Part shown: one piece after another, positions 1 through 8,494 of the stretch
How positions within the stretch are numbered: the first letter of the stretch is position 1
Layout of the letters: each line of letters begins with the position of its first letter
Source of the DNA: Caenibius tardaugens NBRC 16725
GTDB lineage: Bacteria > Pseudomonadota > Alphaproteobacteria > Sphingomonadales > Sphingomonadaceae
Direction: 5' to 3'
NCBI RefSeq assembly: GCF_003860345.1
Contig: NZ_CP034179.1
Location: 1,426,001-1,490,000, forward strand
Length of the DNA stretch: 64,000 bases
Made by a program: the position numbers and the translations under genes
Notes under the pieces: generated by a model
What the model saw: the letters and a program-made list of their open reading frames with translations, nothing else
Told to the model about the DNA's origin: nothing
Databases searched by the model: none

Positions 1-1
1 A

Positions 2-1429
2 TCCGCGCAGGGCCAATCCGCGCAAGGTGACGTGGCGATCACGATCTACAACAACGATCAGGCGCTGATACAGGATACCCGCCAGATGAATCTGGCCATC
101 GGCCGGTCACGGCAGGAATTCCCCGATGTTTCCGCAGCGATCCGCCCGGAAACGGTCACGCTGTCCGCGCAGGGCACCGGCATAATCGAGCAGAATTTCG
201 ATTACGACCTGCTGACACCCGCCAAGTTGATGGACAAGGCCGTGGGCCAGAAGGTGCTGATCATTCGCACCAATCCCGCGACCGGCGCCGAAACCACCGA
301 GGAAGCGACGGTTCTGGCGAACAATGCGGGCACGGTGCTACGCATCGGCAACCGCATCGAGATCCTCCAGAATTACGGCGCGCGGATCGTCTTCTCCAGC
401 CTGCCGCCCAATCTGCGGGCCAGTCCCACGCTGTCGGTTTCGCTCGATACCACGCGCGCGGGCACACGCCCGGTGACGCTCAACTATCTGTCGCGCAGTT
501 TCGGCTGGAAGGCAGACTATGTCGCCCTGTTCGATGAGGCTGCGGGCAAGCTCGACATGCAAGGCTGGATCACGCTGACCAATTCCAGCGGCACCACCTT
601 CCCCAATGCGCGCGTACTGCTGGTGGCGGGTAATCCCGGCGGGGCAAACGATTACAACAGCTATAACCCGCGAAATTCGCGCGGCGGCCGCCCATCCGGC
701 AACAGCGCAGGCACGCAATCCGCCGATCGCGAGCGGCTGGGCGATTATTACGTCTATCCCATCGACGGGCGGACCACTGTCGCCAATGCCCAGCAGAAAC
801 AGGTCAGTTTCCTCAACGTATCCGATGTCCCGGCCAGCAAGGGATACTATTACCGCAATGGCTGGATGGGGAGCAGCGATGACCCGCAGAGCGTGGACAC
901 AGTGCTGCGCTTCTCCTCCTCGCGGGAGGGTGGCCTGGGCGATGCCCTGCCCGCCGGAATCATCCGCGTGTATATGCGCGACAAACAGGGCCAACCGCAG
1001 TTCATCGGCGAAAACAGCATCGACCACACGCCGATGGGATCGGGCATGGCGATCAAGACGGGTGAGGCATTCGACGTCAAAGTGAAGCCCATTGTGACCA
1101 AGCGGGAAGAAATCCCATCGGACGAATGGGTCCGCGCGGGCCGTTATCGCGTGACCGTTGACGGCAAGGAAACGCACGAGGTCGAATACAGCCGCGCGCG
1201 CACCTATTACCGCACATCGATGAGCTATCTGATCTCCAACGCCCGCCCCGAACCGGTCAAGGTCGAAGTGGTGCAGGCCGGGCTGGACAACTATTGGTAC
1301 TGGGATGTCCGCGTCCCTTCGGAAAGCCACAAGGGCACGCAGCGATCGCGCGACGAACGCGTGTGGCTGGTCGATGTGCCCGCCAATGGCGAAGTCACGC
1401 TGACCGCACAGTTCGATACCGTTTACTGA
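2..1429 (+). CDS. DUF4139 domain protein, 5' end cut by window edge
   Basis: The reading frame is open from the first complete codon at position 2, so the gene starts outside the window. A GTG at 32 lies in frame but is probably internal, because the preceding residues (SAQGQSAQGDV) look like the end of a signal peptide followed by the mature start. The C-terminus, VPANGEVTLTAQFDTVY, matches the usual end of DUF4139 proteins. These are predicted secreted or envelope beta-rich proteins of unknown function, and no catalytic motif is visible. It is a tandem paralogue of the next gene: both carry LDADLLSP/FDYDLLTP-like, SRSFGWKADY/LAWGFDWQGNY and QKQV(S/A)(F/L)F segments. The next gene starts 10 bases after its stop, so the two are probably co-transcribed. 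Confidence 0.8.
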   Translation, partial: SAQGQSAQGDVAITIYNNDQALIQDTRQMNLAIGRSRQEFPDVSAAIRPETVTLSAQGTGIIEQNFDYDLLTPAKLMDKAVGQKVLIIRTNPATGAETTEEATVLANNAGTVLRIGNRIEILQNYGARIVFSSLPPNLRASPTLSVSLDTTRAGTRPVTLNYLSRSFGWKADYVALFDEAAGKLDMQGWITLTNSSGTTFPNARVLLVAGNPGGANDYNSYNPRNSRGGRPSGNSAGTQSADRERLGDYYVYPIDGRTTVANAQQKQVSFLNVSDVPASKGYYYRNGWMGSSDDPQSVDTVLRFSSSREGGLGDALPAGIIRVYMRDKQGQPQFIGENSIDHTPMGSGMAIKTGEAFDVKVKPIVTKREEIPSDEWVRAGRYRVTVDGKETHEVEYSRARTYYRTSMSYLISNARPEPVKVEVVQAGLDNYWYWDVRVPSESHKGTQRSRDERVWLVDVPANGEVTLTAQFDTVY

Positions 1430-1439
1430 GGCGCTCCGG

Positions 1440-3026
1440 GTGATCCCGCCCCGATCCATCGCCAGAACGCCCCATGCCGGAATGCCGGTGCGGCGCAGAG
1501 TGCGGCTGTTCATCGCACTGCTGCTGGCCGCAGGCATGCCGTGGCTGGGTGGCCCGGCACAGGCGCAGGATGCCGTGACATCGCCCGCGCCGGATGCGGT
1601 CCACGTGACGATCTACCGCGCTCCCGATCGCAGCCCGGATGAGAACATGGACCTGCAATGGCTGGGCGGCTACGCGCTGGTCACCGAAACCCGCACGGTC
1701 ACGATCCCGCAAGGCAAGGCGATCCTGCGTTTCGAAGGGGTGGCGGCGGGCATGTTGCCGGAAAGCGCGATTGTCACCGGCCTGCCCAAGGGGGTGCGGG
1801 AAAAGAACCTCGATGCCGATCTGCTTTCGCCCGGCAATCTTTTCGCGCGCAGTTTCGGCCGCCCTGTCACCTTGCGCCGCACCGATCCCGCCAGCGGCAC
1901 AGTGCGCGAAGAACCGGCGATCATCCGGTCGGGGCTTGCCGGCTCCGCCATTCTCCAGACGCGCAGCGGATTTGAAGCGGCCAATTGCGGCCTGCAGGAC
2001 GAAATCCTGTTTGGCGATGTTCCTGCCGATCTTTCGGCAAAGCCCACGCTATCCGTGGCAACCGATGCGGACAGGGCGGAAACCGTCACCCTGTCGCTGT
2101 CCTATCTGGCTTGGGGGTTCGACTGGCAAGGCAACTATGTCATCCAGATGCACGAAGACGGGCGCAAGGCCGATATTCTGGCGTGGGTGACACTGGCCAG
2201 CAGCGATGTAACCAGCTTCCCCGGTGCGGAAACCTCTGTCGTGGGGGGTGAGGTCAACCGCGAGGACGAGGCGGCCGGGTCGCCGGATCGCGGCCAGACG
2301 TTGTCGTTCCACTGTTACTTCCGGCCCGTGGCCGAACCGCCCATTCCCATGCCGATGGCGCCGATGCCAGCGCCCGTCATGAGCGAAATCATCGTCACCG
2401 CGCAGCGCCGGGCCGTTACCGTCATGGATGCGCCACTGGCCGTGACCGTTATCGAGGAAGAACTGGGCGATCTGAAGCTCTATCGCGTGCCGGTGCCGAC
2501 AACCGTCGCCGCGATGGGGCAGAAACAGGTCGCGCTGTTTCAGGTGGCGGATGTGAAGCTGGAGCCGATCTACATCGCCCCTCTCGATGGCACTAACGCC
2601 GGTGACGTGCGCCAGACGCTGCGCCTGCGCAATCGCAAGGAAGATGGCCTGGGCCGGGCCTTGCCTGCCGGGCAGGTGGTGGTGTTCCAGCCTGTCACGG
2701 GCACGCCCGTCCTGTCGGGCGAAGGCGTGATACGCGATAGTGCGATCGGCCAGACCGTCGATATCGATACGGGCGATGCGACACAGGTGCACATCGATGT
2801 GCAGCAGGTTGGCGAACGTAAGGGCTATGACGAATACGAAGTCGTTGTCAGCAACGCCAACCCCTGGCCCATCCAGTTCGAGGCACCGCTGCGCATGTCC
2901 GAAAATTACCGGTTCGAGAAAATCTCCGGCCGGATTGAAAAACACGAAGGCCAGCAAAAGTGGCGCGCGCGCATCCCCGCGAACGGCACGGCCACGCTGC
3001 GTTATCGCCTGCACGCCTTGCCCTGA
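1440..3026 (+). CDS. DUF4139 domain protein with embedded TonB-plug-like segment
   Basis: Secreted protein of 528 residues. A GAGG at 1428-1431 supports the GTG start at 1440; an ATG at 1482 would give a more conventional signal peptide (MPVRRRVRLFIALLLAAG, cleavage near AQAQ). The body aligns with the upstream DUF4139 paralogue and ends in the family-type IPANGTATLRYRL. Odd: at residues about 305-340, where the paralogue has a Gly/Ser/Asn loop, this protein has a Met/Pro-rich linker followed by SEIIVTAQRRA and then DAPLAVTVI. That closely resembles the first strand of a TonB-dependent receptor plug. The DUF4139 sequence resumes at once (KLYRVPVPTTVA). Function unknown; see the finding on this segment. 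Confidence 0.82.
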   Translation: MIPPRSIARTPHAGMPVRRRVRLFIALLLAAGMPWLGGPAQAQDAVTSPAPDAVHVTIYRAPDRSPDENMDLQWLGGYALVTETRTVTIPQGKAILRFEGVAAGMLPESAIVTGLPKGVREKNLDADLLSPGNLFARSFGRPVTLRRTDPASGTVREEPAIIRSGLAGSAILQTRSGFEAANCGLQDEILFGDVPADLSAKPTLSVATDADRAETVTLSLSYLAWGFDWQGNYVIQMHEDGRKADILAWVTLASSDVTSFPGAETSVVGGEVNREDEAAGSPDRGQTLSFHCYFRPVAEPPIPMPMAPMPAPVMSEIIVTAQRRAVTVMDAPLAVTVIEEELGDLKLYRVPVPTTVAAMGQKQVALFQVADVKLEPIYIAPLDGTNAGDVRQTLRLRNRKEDGLGRALPAGQVVVFQPVTGTPVLSGEGVIRDSAIGQTVDIDTGDATQVHIDVQQVGERKGYDEYEVVVSNANPWPIQFEAPLRMSENYRFEKISGRIEKHEGQQKWRARIPANGTATLRYRLHALP

Positions 3027-3183
3027 CGGCGAACAATCAGGGCCGCCCGCGCCCTGTTCGCGCCGTACCGCCGCACTTGCCCTGACGCGGGCCCTCGTGA
3101 CATGATGGCCCGATGGGACGGTCGGCATCGCACCGGCCCGTGGAGCGCCCCCAGCATCCGATAAACACAAGGAGCCTGTTTCC

Positions 3184-4053
3184 GTGAAATTTGCCCTCTC
3201 GACCTTCATGACGCCAGTGGCCGAAATTCCAGAGATCGCCCTGACGGCCGAAGACTCAGGCTGGGCTATGGTGACGATGTCCGACCATGTCGCCAATCCG
3301 CAGACACTGACCACGCCCTATCCCTATACGGCCGATGGCGCGCGGCGCTGGCCCGAATTCACCGAATGGCCGGATCAGCTGGTGATGATGGGCGCCCTTG
3401 CAGCGGCGACCAAAACGATCCGTTTCACCACCAACGCCTTCGTGCTGCCGATGCGCAATCCGTTTCAGGTGGCCAAGGCGATTGCGACCATTTCCAACGT
3501 CTCGAACAACCGCCAGGTGCTGACTATCGGTGTGGGCTGGTCGAAGGATGAATTCGGCCTTCTGGGGCAGGATTTCCACACGCGCGGCAAGCGCTGCGAC
3601 GAAATGATCGAAATCATGCGTCTGCTGTGGACGGGCGATTACGTCAGCTACGACGGCAAGTACTACCAGTTCGACAAGGTCGAGGCGAACCCGCGCCCCA
3701 CAGGCCATGTGCCCATCTGGGTCGGCGGCATTTCGGGCCCCGCGCTGCGCCGCGCCGCGCATCTGGGCGATGGCTGGCTGTCCGATCTGCAACCCGCAGC
3801 GGATATCGTGGACAGCATTCGCCAGATCCGCGCCATGCGCAAGGATGTGGGGCGCGATCATCTGCCGTTCGATGTCATGGCCACCCCGATGGACGTAGGC
3901 GATCCCGACGGCCTGCGCCGCCTGGAAGACGAAGGGGTCACCCATATCATCGGCACGCCGTGGCTGATGTATTACGAAGGGCCGACAACGCTCGAACAGA
4001 AGAAGGACAGCATCAAACGCTACGCGGACGATATCATCGCGCATTGTTCCTGA
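3184..4053 (+). CDS. LLM-class flavin-dependent oxidoreductase (TIGR03619-like)
   Basis: A 289-residue luciferase-like monooxygenase-fold protein. Family-typical segments are visible: an N-terminal strand then a SDHVANP helix start, KTIRFTTNAFVLPMRNP, LTIGVGWSKDEF near residue 118, and VPIWVGGISGPALRRAA near 178. Members use reduced FMN or F420; the sequence does not settle which, and F420 is uncommon in alphaproteobacteria. The start is GTG with AAGGAG at 3169-3174. It lies 157 bases after the DUF4139 pair and 47 bases before a lipoprotein gene on the same strand, so it may head a two-gene unit. Substrate unknown. Confidence 0.85.
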   Translation: MKFALSTFMTPVAEIPEIALTAEDSGWAMVTMSDHVANPQTLTTPYPYTADGARRWPEFTEWPDQLVMMGALAAATKTIRFTTNAFVLPMRNPFQVAKAIATISNVSNNRQVLTIGVGWSKDEFGLLGQDFHTRGKRCDEMIEIMRLLWTGDYVSYDGKYYQFDKVEANPRPTGHVPIWVGGISGPALRRAAHLGDGWLSDLQPAADIVDSIRQIRAMRKDVGRDHLPFDVMATPMDVGDPDGLRRLEDEGVTHIIGTPWLMYYEGPTTLEQKKDSIKRYADDIIAHCS

Positions 4054-4100
4054 ACCGCCAGTTGGCGGCAATCCCGGAGCGTAGGAAGGAGAATCGCGCC

Positions 4101-4724
4101 GTGAAACGCACCCTGACGATTGCCGCCCTGTCGCTGCTGGCCGTGGCCTGTTCGTCCGAACCCGCCGATGAAGGCCGCGAAGCCGCGCCGGGCGCGTCCG
4201 CACAAGGCCCCGCTGCACCCACGCAAGGCAACGCTGACACCACCAACCCGGCCGCCGGGCGCACATCGCAATATACCAAACTCGACAGTTGCAAGGTGGT
4301 CGAACTGAACGCGGACGAAGCGTACTCGGTATCCGAATGCCCCGGCGTGGGCGGATACGGGCTCAGAGTGAACGAGAGCGATCTGCGCGAAACCGTGGCG
4401 ATCGTGGCCCCCGACGGTTCCCGACAGGATGTCGATTTTTCCCCTGCGGCCAGGAGCGGCGGCTTCAGCAGCATTGGCGATACGATCGAATGGCGCGGCC
4501 TGCGCAGCGGCAACACCGTGGAGCCGGACACGGTAATCCTGCGCTATGCGCTGGTGGAAGATCCGGAAAAACCGGAAAAACCGACCCGCTATCTGCTGAC
4601 CATCGCCCTAGATGGCAAAGCACCCTGCATCATGGCGATCACCGCACCGGGTGCCGGGCAGAACGAGAAAGCCCGCGCAGCCACCGATACCGGCCCACGC
4701 ACCTGTCTGCCTGCGCCCAACTGA
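4101..4724 (+). CDS. putative lipoprotein, function unknown
   Basis: A protein of 207 residues. GTG start at 4101 with AAGGAG at 4086-4091; the open frame extends further upstream but would overlap the preceding gene. The N-terminus is a type II signal: KR, a hydrophobic stretch and lipobox LAVAC with Cys at about residue 17. A low-complexity Ala/Pro/Gly/Thr linker follows (to about residue 55), then a folded region with several Cys residues (DSCKVVELN, ECPGVGGYG, APCIMAI, RTCLPAPN) that could form disulfides in the periplasm. I do not recognise the domain. A strong hairpin follows its stop. Confidence 0.72.
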   Translation: MKRTLTIAALSLLAVACSSEPADEGREAAPGASAQGPAAPTQGNADTTNPAAGRTSQYTKLDSCKVVELNADEAYSVSECPGVGGYGLRVNESDLRETVAIVAPDGSRQDVDFSPAARSGGFSSIGDTIEWRGLRSGNTVEPDTVILRYALVEDPEKPEKPTRYLLTIALDGKAPCIMAITAPGAGQNEKARAATDTGPRTCLPAPN

Positions 4725-4740
4725 GATATCCGCCGGGTCC

Positions 4741-4767
4741 GGGGTGCTGCATCGCCTGCAACACCCC
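4741..4767. terminator. inverted repeat between convergent genes
   Basis: Arms at 4741-4751 and 4757-4767 (11 bases, one mismatch) with a 5-base loop, placed between the stops of the lipoprotein gene (+) and the TonB receptor (-). There is no T run, so it may act as a Rho-assisted or bidirectional terminator. Confidence 0.5.
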
Positions 4768-4784
4768 GATACCCAGCCGGGCCG

Positions 4785-7070
4785 TCAATCCGCTGCGCCA
4801 CCGAAGTGATAGGTCAGCCGCGCACCGACCATACGCGGTTCGCCATAGATCGACGTGGTGAACCCGAGCGAGTTGTAATAGTTGCCGCCACCCACGCGAT
4901 AGAGCTTGTTGGTGACATTCGTGGCATAGAGGCTCAGATCGAAATCGCTGCCCATGATCCCGTTCCAGCCCGCGTTAAGCGAAAGCAGGCTGTACCCCTT
5001 GACGACGATATCCGGGTCAAAGGCATCGAGATTGCGATAGCTGCTCTGGTATGACCAGGTCGCGCCAAGCTCGATCGTGCCGGCATTGCCCAGATCCTTG
5101 TTATACCCGGCCATCAAGGTCAGCTTGTGTTTCGGCGTGTAAGGCAGTGACAGGCCGGTGTAACTGGCCTGCGAAACCGGATCGATGAAAGTGCCGTATT
5201 TGGAATCGAGATAGGAATAGCGGGCGCCCAGCTTCAATTCGGGCGTGGGGTTGATATCCACCTGCGTTTCGAAACCCTTGATCGTCGCGCTGGAGGCATT
5301 GACGAGATAGAGCGCAAAACTGGTTCCCGACGGGAACAGCAAGGCACGCTGGATATCCTTGAACTTGTCCCGGAACACCGCAACCGACGCATTCAGCGGC
5401 ATGCCACCCAATGTGGTTCTGGTCTTCGCGCCGATTTCGATATCGTCGACCGTTTCGGGGCCGAACGAGGCAAACCCTTCGGAAGGCACCGCAGGCAGGT
5501 TGAACCCGCCGCTCTTGAAACCACGCCGCGCCGTTGCGTAGAGCATGGTCGCCTCGCTGATCTGGTAATTGAGGCCAAGGGTATAAGTCGTGGCCTTGAA
5601 AGAGCGGGCAGGGAAATCATAGCGGCAGTTCGGATAGGTGGCGGGCACATATTCGCAGGGCTGCCCCGGCAGATCGGGATAGTAACGATCCGCATAGTCC
5701 TTGCGCCGGTCATGCGTGCGGCGGATGCCCCCCGTCAGCTTCAACCCCTGCAACGAAGGGGAAAACGCCCCGAAATCGAGTGTTGCCTGCACATAGGCGG
5801 CCTTGCTGGTCAATTTGTCCCCTTGCGAGAAATGCACGGTCGGCGCGCCGAAAATCGCCAGTTCCTGGGCTGTCAGGTTCTTCTTCGGGGTGTTGCGCTG
5901 GTAATAGGCCCCTACTGTCCAATCGAGCATGTCGTTCAGCGTTTTGCCGGAGAGTTGCAGTTCCTCGGTGAACTGGTTGAACGCGGGCGTGCCGTTGTTC
6001 TGCAACCCGCCGGGCAGACCGGTCGGGTAATACTGGATGCCGGGGATCAACGATCCGTCGACATCGATCCGGGCATCGTTCCGGAACGTGGAATAACTGA
6101 TGATATTCTTGAGCGTGATGTCAGGCGTCAGGTCGATCCGGGTCTGGTTGGCGACCATCAGGATTTCCTGCCTGTCCGCCTGTTGCCCGTTATAGGCCAC
6201 GCGCCGCGGCCCCCAGGCTTTCTGCTGCGCCACAACGGAATCGAACACATTGCCGTAAAAGCCCGGATTGATCAGATGGAGCTGCGAACTGCCGCCATGT
6301 TCCTTCCGGTCGAGATAGCTGACGACCGTGTAGTTTTCGAAGGAATCGCCGGGCGTGAACAGCACGGAAAAACGCGCGGCGAGATAATTAATATTGTCGT
6401 AATCGCGGCCGGTGATGACGTCTTTGGTAAAACCGTCGCGCTGCCGGTGGCTGATCCCGGCACGGATCGCCAGAACCCCCGGCACGACCGGGATATTGAC
6501 GATCGCCTGCTGTTCGAAATTGTCATGATTGCCGTAACCGACCTGCAGCGAACCCTCAAACCGGTAAGTCGGGCGCTTCGGCTCGAACAAGACCGCACCG
6601 CCCGTAGTGTTGCGGCCAAAAAGCGTGCCTTGCGGCCCATTCAGAACCTGCACATTGGCAAGATCGAAAAGGTTCCCCGCGCCACCGCCGCCGCCCGGCA
6701 AGGGCACTTCGGCAAAGTAGGCGACAACCGCCGGGTCCGTGCCAAAGGTCGTACCGATCCCGCGCAAGGAATAGTTATCGGTATTGCGCGTGTTGTTCGT
6801 GCTCACGCTCAGCGACGGGGTAAGATATTGCACGTCTTTCATGCTGGTGAGATTGCCGCGGGCCAGCGCGCGATCATCGATCACCGTGATCGCGATCGGA
6901 ACCCGTTGCAGTTTTTCTTCCTGCCTGCGGGCGGTAACGATGATATCCCCATCGGCGGACACCCCCGGACTGCCCCCGGCCGCCGAAGATTGCGCATAAG
7001 ACACTGGTATATAGCAAGAAAAACACACTGTTGCGGCCAAAGCCGCGCGCACGCACGCCAATCTGTACAT
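4785..7070 (-). CDS. TonB-dependent receptor
   Basis: Outer-membrane active-transport barrel of 761 residues. The signal peptide ends near SYAQ; the plug starts with GDIIVTARRQEEKLQRVPIA near residues 40-60, followed by YSLRGIGTTFG and GPQGTLFGRNTTGGAV. The beta-barrel runs to GARLTYHFGG, close to the C-terminus; the final three residues (AAD) replace the usual terminal Phe. GGAGAGGG lies just upstream of the ATG. It belongs to the CirA/FyuA-like catabolic receptor group common in sphingomonads; the ligand is unknown. No catabolic gene is adjacent. The upstream neighbour is a divergent OmpA-like gene. Confidence 0.92.
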   Translation of the reverse strand: MYRLACVRAALAATVCFSCYIPVSYAQSSAAGGSPGVSADGDIIVTARRQEEKLQRVPIAITVIDDRALARGNLTSMKDVQYLTPSLSVSTNNTRNTDNYSLRGIGTTFGTDPAVVAYFAEVPLPGGGGGAGNLFDLANVQVLNGPQGTLFGRNTTGGAVLFEPKRPTYRFEGSLQVGYGNHDNFEQQAIVNIPVVPGVLAIRAGISHRQRDGFTKDVITGRDYDNINYLAARFSVLFTPGDSFENYTVVSYLDRKEHGGSSQLHLINPGFYGNVFDSVVAQQKAWGPRRVAYNGQQADRQEILMVANQTRIDLTPDITLKNIISYSTFRNDARIDVDGSLIPGIQYYPTGLPGGLQNNGTPAFNQFTEELQLSGKTLNDMLDWTVGAYYQRNTPKKNLTAQELAIFGAPTVHFSQGDKLTSKAAYVQATLDFGAFSPSLQGLKLTGGIRRTHDRRKDYADRYYPDLPGQPCEYVPATYPNCRYDFPARSFKATTYTLGLNYQISEATMLYATARRGFKSGGFNLPAVPSEGFASFGPETVDDIEIGAKTRTTLGGMPLNASVAVFRDKFKDIQRALLFPSGTSFALYLVNASSATIKGFETQVDINPTPELKLGARYSYLDSKYGTFIDPVSQASYTGLSLPYTPKHKLTLMAGYNKDLGNAGTIELGATWSYQSSYRNLDAFDPDIVVKGYSLLSLNAGWNGIMGSDFDLSLYATNVTNKLYRVGGGNYYNSLGFTTSIYGEPRMVGARLTYHFGGAAD

Positions 7071-7539
7071 CGCACCCTCTCCTCACCTGGCCGGTTATCA
7101 CCCCGGATCGCCATCTCATCATGCAGGTAATGCGTGAACAATTTCCGTCAGATAACGCCAAATCACGAACAATGTCGATATGTATTGAATATCACCGATC
7201 GAAAAATGAATTTGTTCGACCGCAAAAATGTCTTTTCTATGAATTAATTTCATTTCCACGCGCGAGATTATTTCAAATTCGGGCCTGACGATTTCCATCG
7301 CGTCTTTCACCGTTTCAACAGCGTCCGACTGGCGCGGATGATAGGCGGCCACCACCCCGCCTTCAGCAACAACCTGTCATTACGTGACAATTTGTCTCAA
7401 AACCCCTGTTCCGGATGGCGTCGCCAAGTGTGTCCGTTAAGCAACAAAAATCATTTAAATCAGTATAGGCGGAACTTTGACGTAGTGCTGGGGTTCCAAT
7501 CATGCCCAAAATCCGGATGGGTAAGGAAGGAGAAAGTGC
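7071..7539. promoter_or_regulatory. divergent intergenic region, AT-rich
   Basis: 469 bases without a convincing gene, noticeably richer in A+T than the flanks. It separates the minus-strand TonB receptor from the plus-strand beta-barrel gene, so it should hold both promoters. An 11-base perfect palindrome, GACAATTTGTC, lies at 7386-7396 and could be an operator. TTTGAC near 7475 is a weak -35 candidate for the barrel gene. No clear -10 can be assigned. Confidence 0.4.
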
Positions 7540-8406
7540 ATGCGCAGAGTCATTCTCGCCGCGGCAGCAGCTGCAACTCTATCTACGCCAGCGCTGGCCC
7601 GTGACGGCCAGCCGTACATTGGAATCGAAGGGGGGGCCGTTTTCGGGCAAAAGACCAATTTCGATATCGATCTCCTCGATGATGGAGAGGTGTACGATTC
7701 CTACAACAACGGCGTCACCGCCAGGCACAAAAAACCTGGTTGGGAAGCCGACGTCATTGCCGGTTACGACTTCGGGGTCATCCGTGCAGAAGCGGAAGTC
7801 GCTTACAAGCGCCTGAAAACCAAGAGCATCGATTTCAGCCCTGCCTTGGCTACCGATCTCGGTCTGCCCGATACCGGACCGTATCATCCGCACGATTTCG
7901 ACCTCAGCAACCGCACCAGCGTGTTGTCCGGCATGATCAACGTGCTCGGTGATTTCGGCAATCAGGACGGGCTTAGCTTCTACGCCGGTGGCGGCGTGGG
8001 CCGGGCCCGCGTCAAAATGTTCGACGACAAGGACAATGCGTGGGCATGGCAGCTTATTGCCGGCGTTCGCTATGCCCTGAGCGAGAACGTCGATCTCGGC
8101 CTGAAGTATCGCTACTTCAACACTGGCCGCCTCAATTTTGACGGCCAGATTGACGGGGGCAGCAACGTTGGACTGGTGGATATAGACACCGATGCCAAGC
8201 TGCGGACACACAGCATTCTGGCAAGCCTGACGTACAACTTCGGTGGCGCTTCGGCTCCGCCGCCGCCGCCACCTCCGCCGCCGCCACCCCCGCCGCCTCC
8301 GCCGCCGCCCCCGGCGACGCAGGTCTGCCCGGATGGTACGGTTATTTCGGTTGGCGGGTCGTGCCCGCTTCCGCCTCCGCCGCCTCCGGCGCCTGAACGC
8401 GGATAA
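7540..8406 (+). CDS. OmpA-like outer membrane beta-barrel protein with poly-proline tail
   Basis: 288 residues. Signal peptide MRRVILAAAAAATLSTPALA, then an eight-stranded OmpA-type barrel (YIGIEGGAVFG, WEADVIAGYDFG, SFYAGGGVGRARV, WQLIAGVRYAL, VDLGLKYRYF, HSILASLTYNFGG). About 19 consecutive prolines follow (8257-8313), then a short Cys-containing element (VCPDGTVISVGGSCP) and a second proline run ending in APERG. The usual C-terminal OmpA peptidoglycan-binding domain is absent: the stop follows directly and is backed by a perfect terminator, so this is not a visible frameshift within the window. GGAAGGAGA precedes the ATG. Likely a structural envelope protein. Confidence 0.85.
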   Translation: MRRVILAAAAAATLSTPALARDGQPYIGIEGGAVFGQKTNFDIDLLDDGEVYDSYNNGVTARHKKPGWEADVIAGYDFGVIRAEAEVAYKRLKTKSIDFSPALATDLGLPDTGPYHPHDFDLSNRTSVLSGMINVLGDFGNQDGLSFYAGGGVGRARVKMFDDKDNAWAWQLIAGVRYALSENVDLGLKYRYFNTGRLNFDGQIDGGSNVGLVDIDTDAKLRTHSILASLTYNFGGASAPPPPPPPPPPPPPPPPPPPATQVCPDGTVISVGGSCPLPPPPPPAPERG

Positions 8407-8433
8407 CACTGCGGCTTATCGTTAGCCCAAAAG

Positions 8434-8465
8434 AAAGGGCGAGGCTTGGCGGCCTCGCCCTTTTT
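8434..8465 (+). terminator. Rho-independent terminator
   Basis: Perfect 12-base stem (8434-8445 with 8452-8463) and a 6-base loop, ending in a TTTTT run. It lies 28 bases after the stop of the beta-barrel gene. The A-rich left flank may let it also serve the convergent L,D-transpeptidase. Confidence 0.9.
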
Positions 8466-8494
8466 GTGTCAGCGCCCGAACGCGTGCGCCCGGA

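Noticed and set aside
338-1537. Long minus-strand open frame opposite the first DUF4139 gene
   Set aside because: Low-complexity antisense translation without domain features, while the plus strand has clear DUF4139 homology.
7119-7604. Two short open frames (7119-7355 minus and 7338-7604 plus) in the divergent region before the OmpA-like gene
   Set aside because: No Shine-Dalgarno site or recognisable composition; one runs into the beta-barrel gene in another frame.
8257-8313. CCG-rich tandem repeat, possible CRISPR or microsatellite
   Set aside because: It encodes the in-frame poly-proline linker of the beta-barrel protein with mixed synonymous codons, so it is selected as protein sequence and has no spacer structure.
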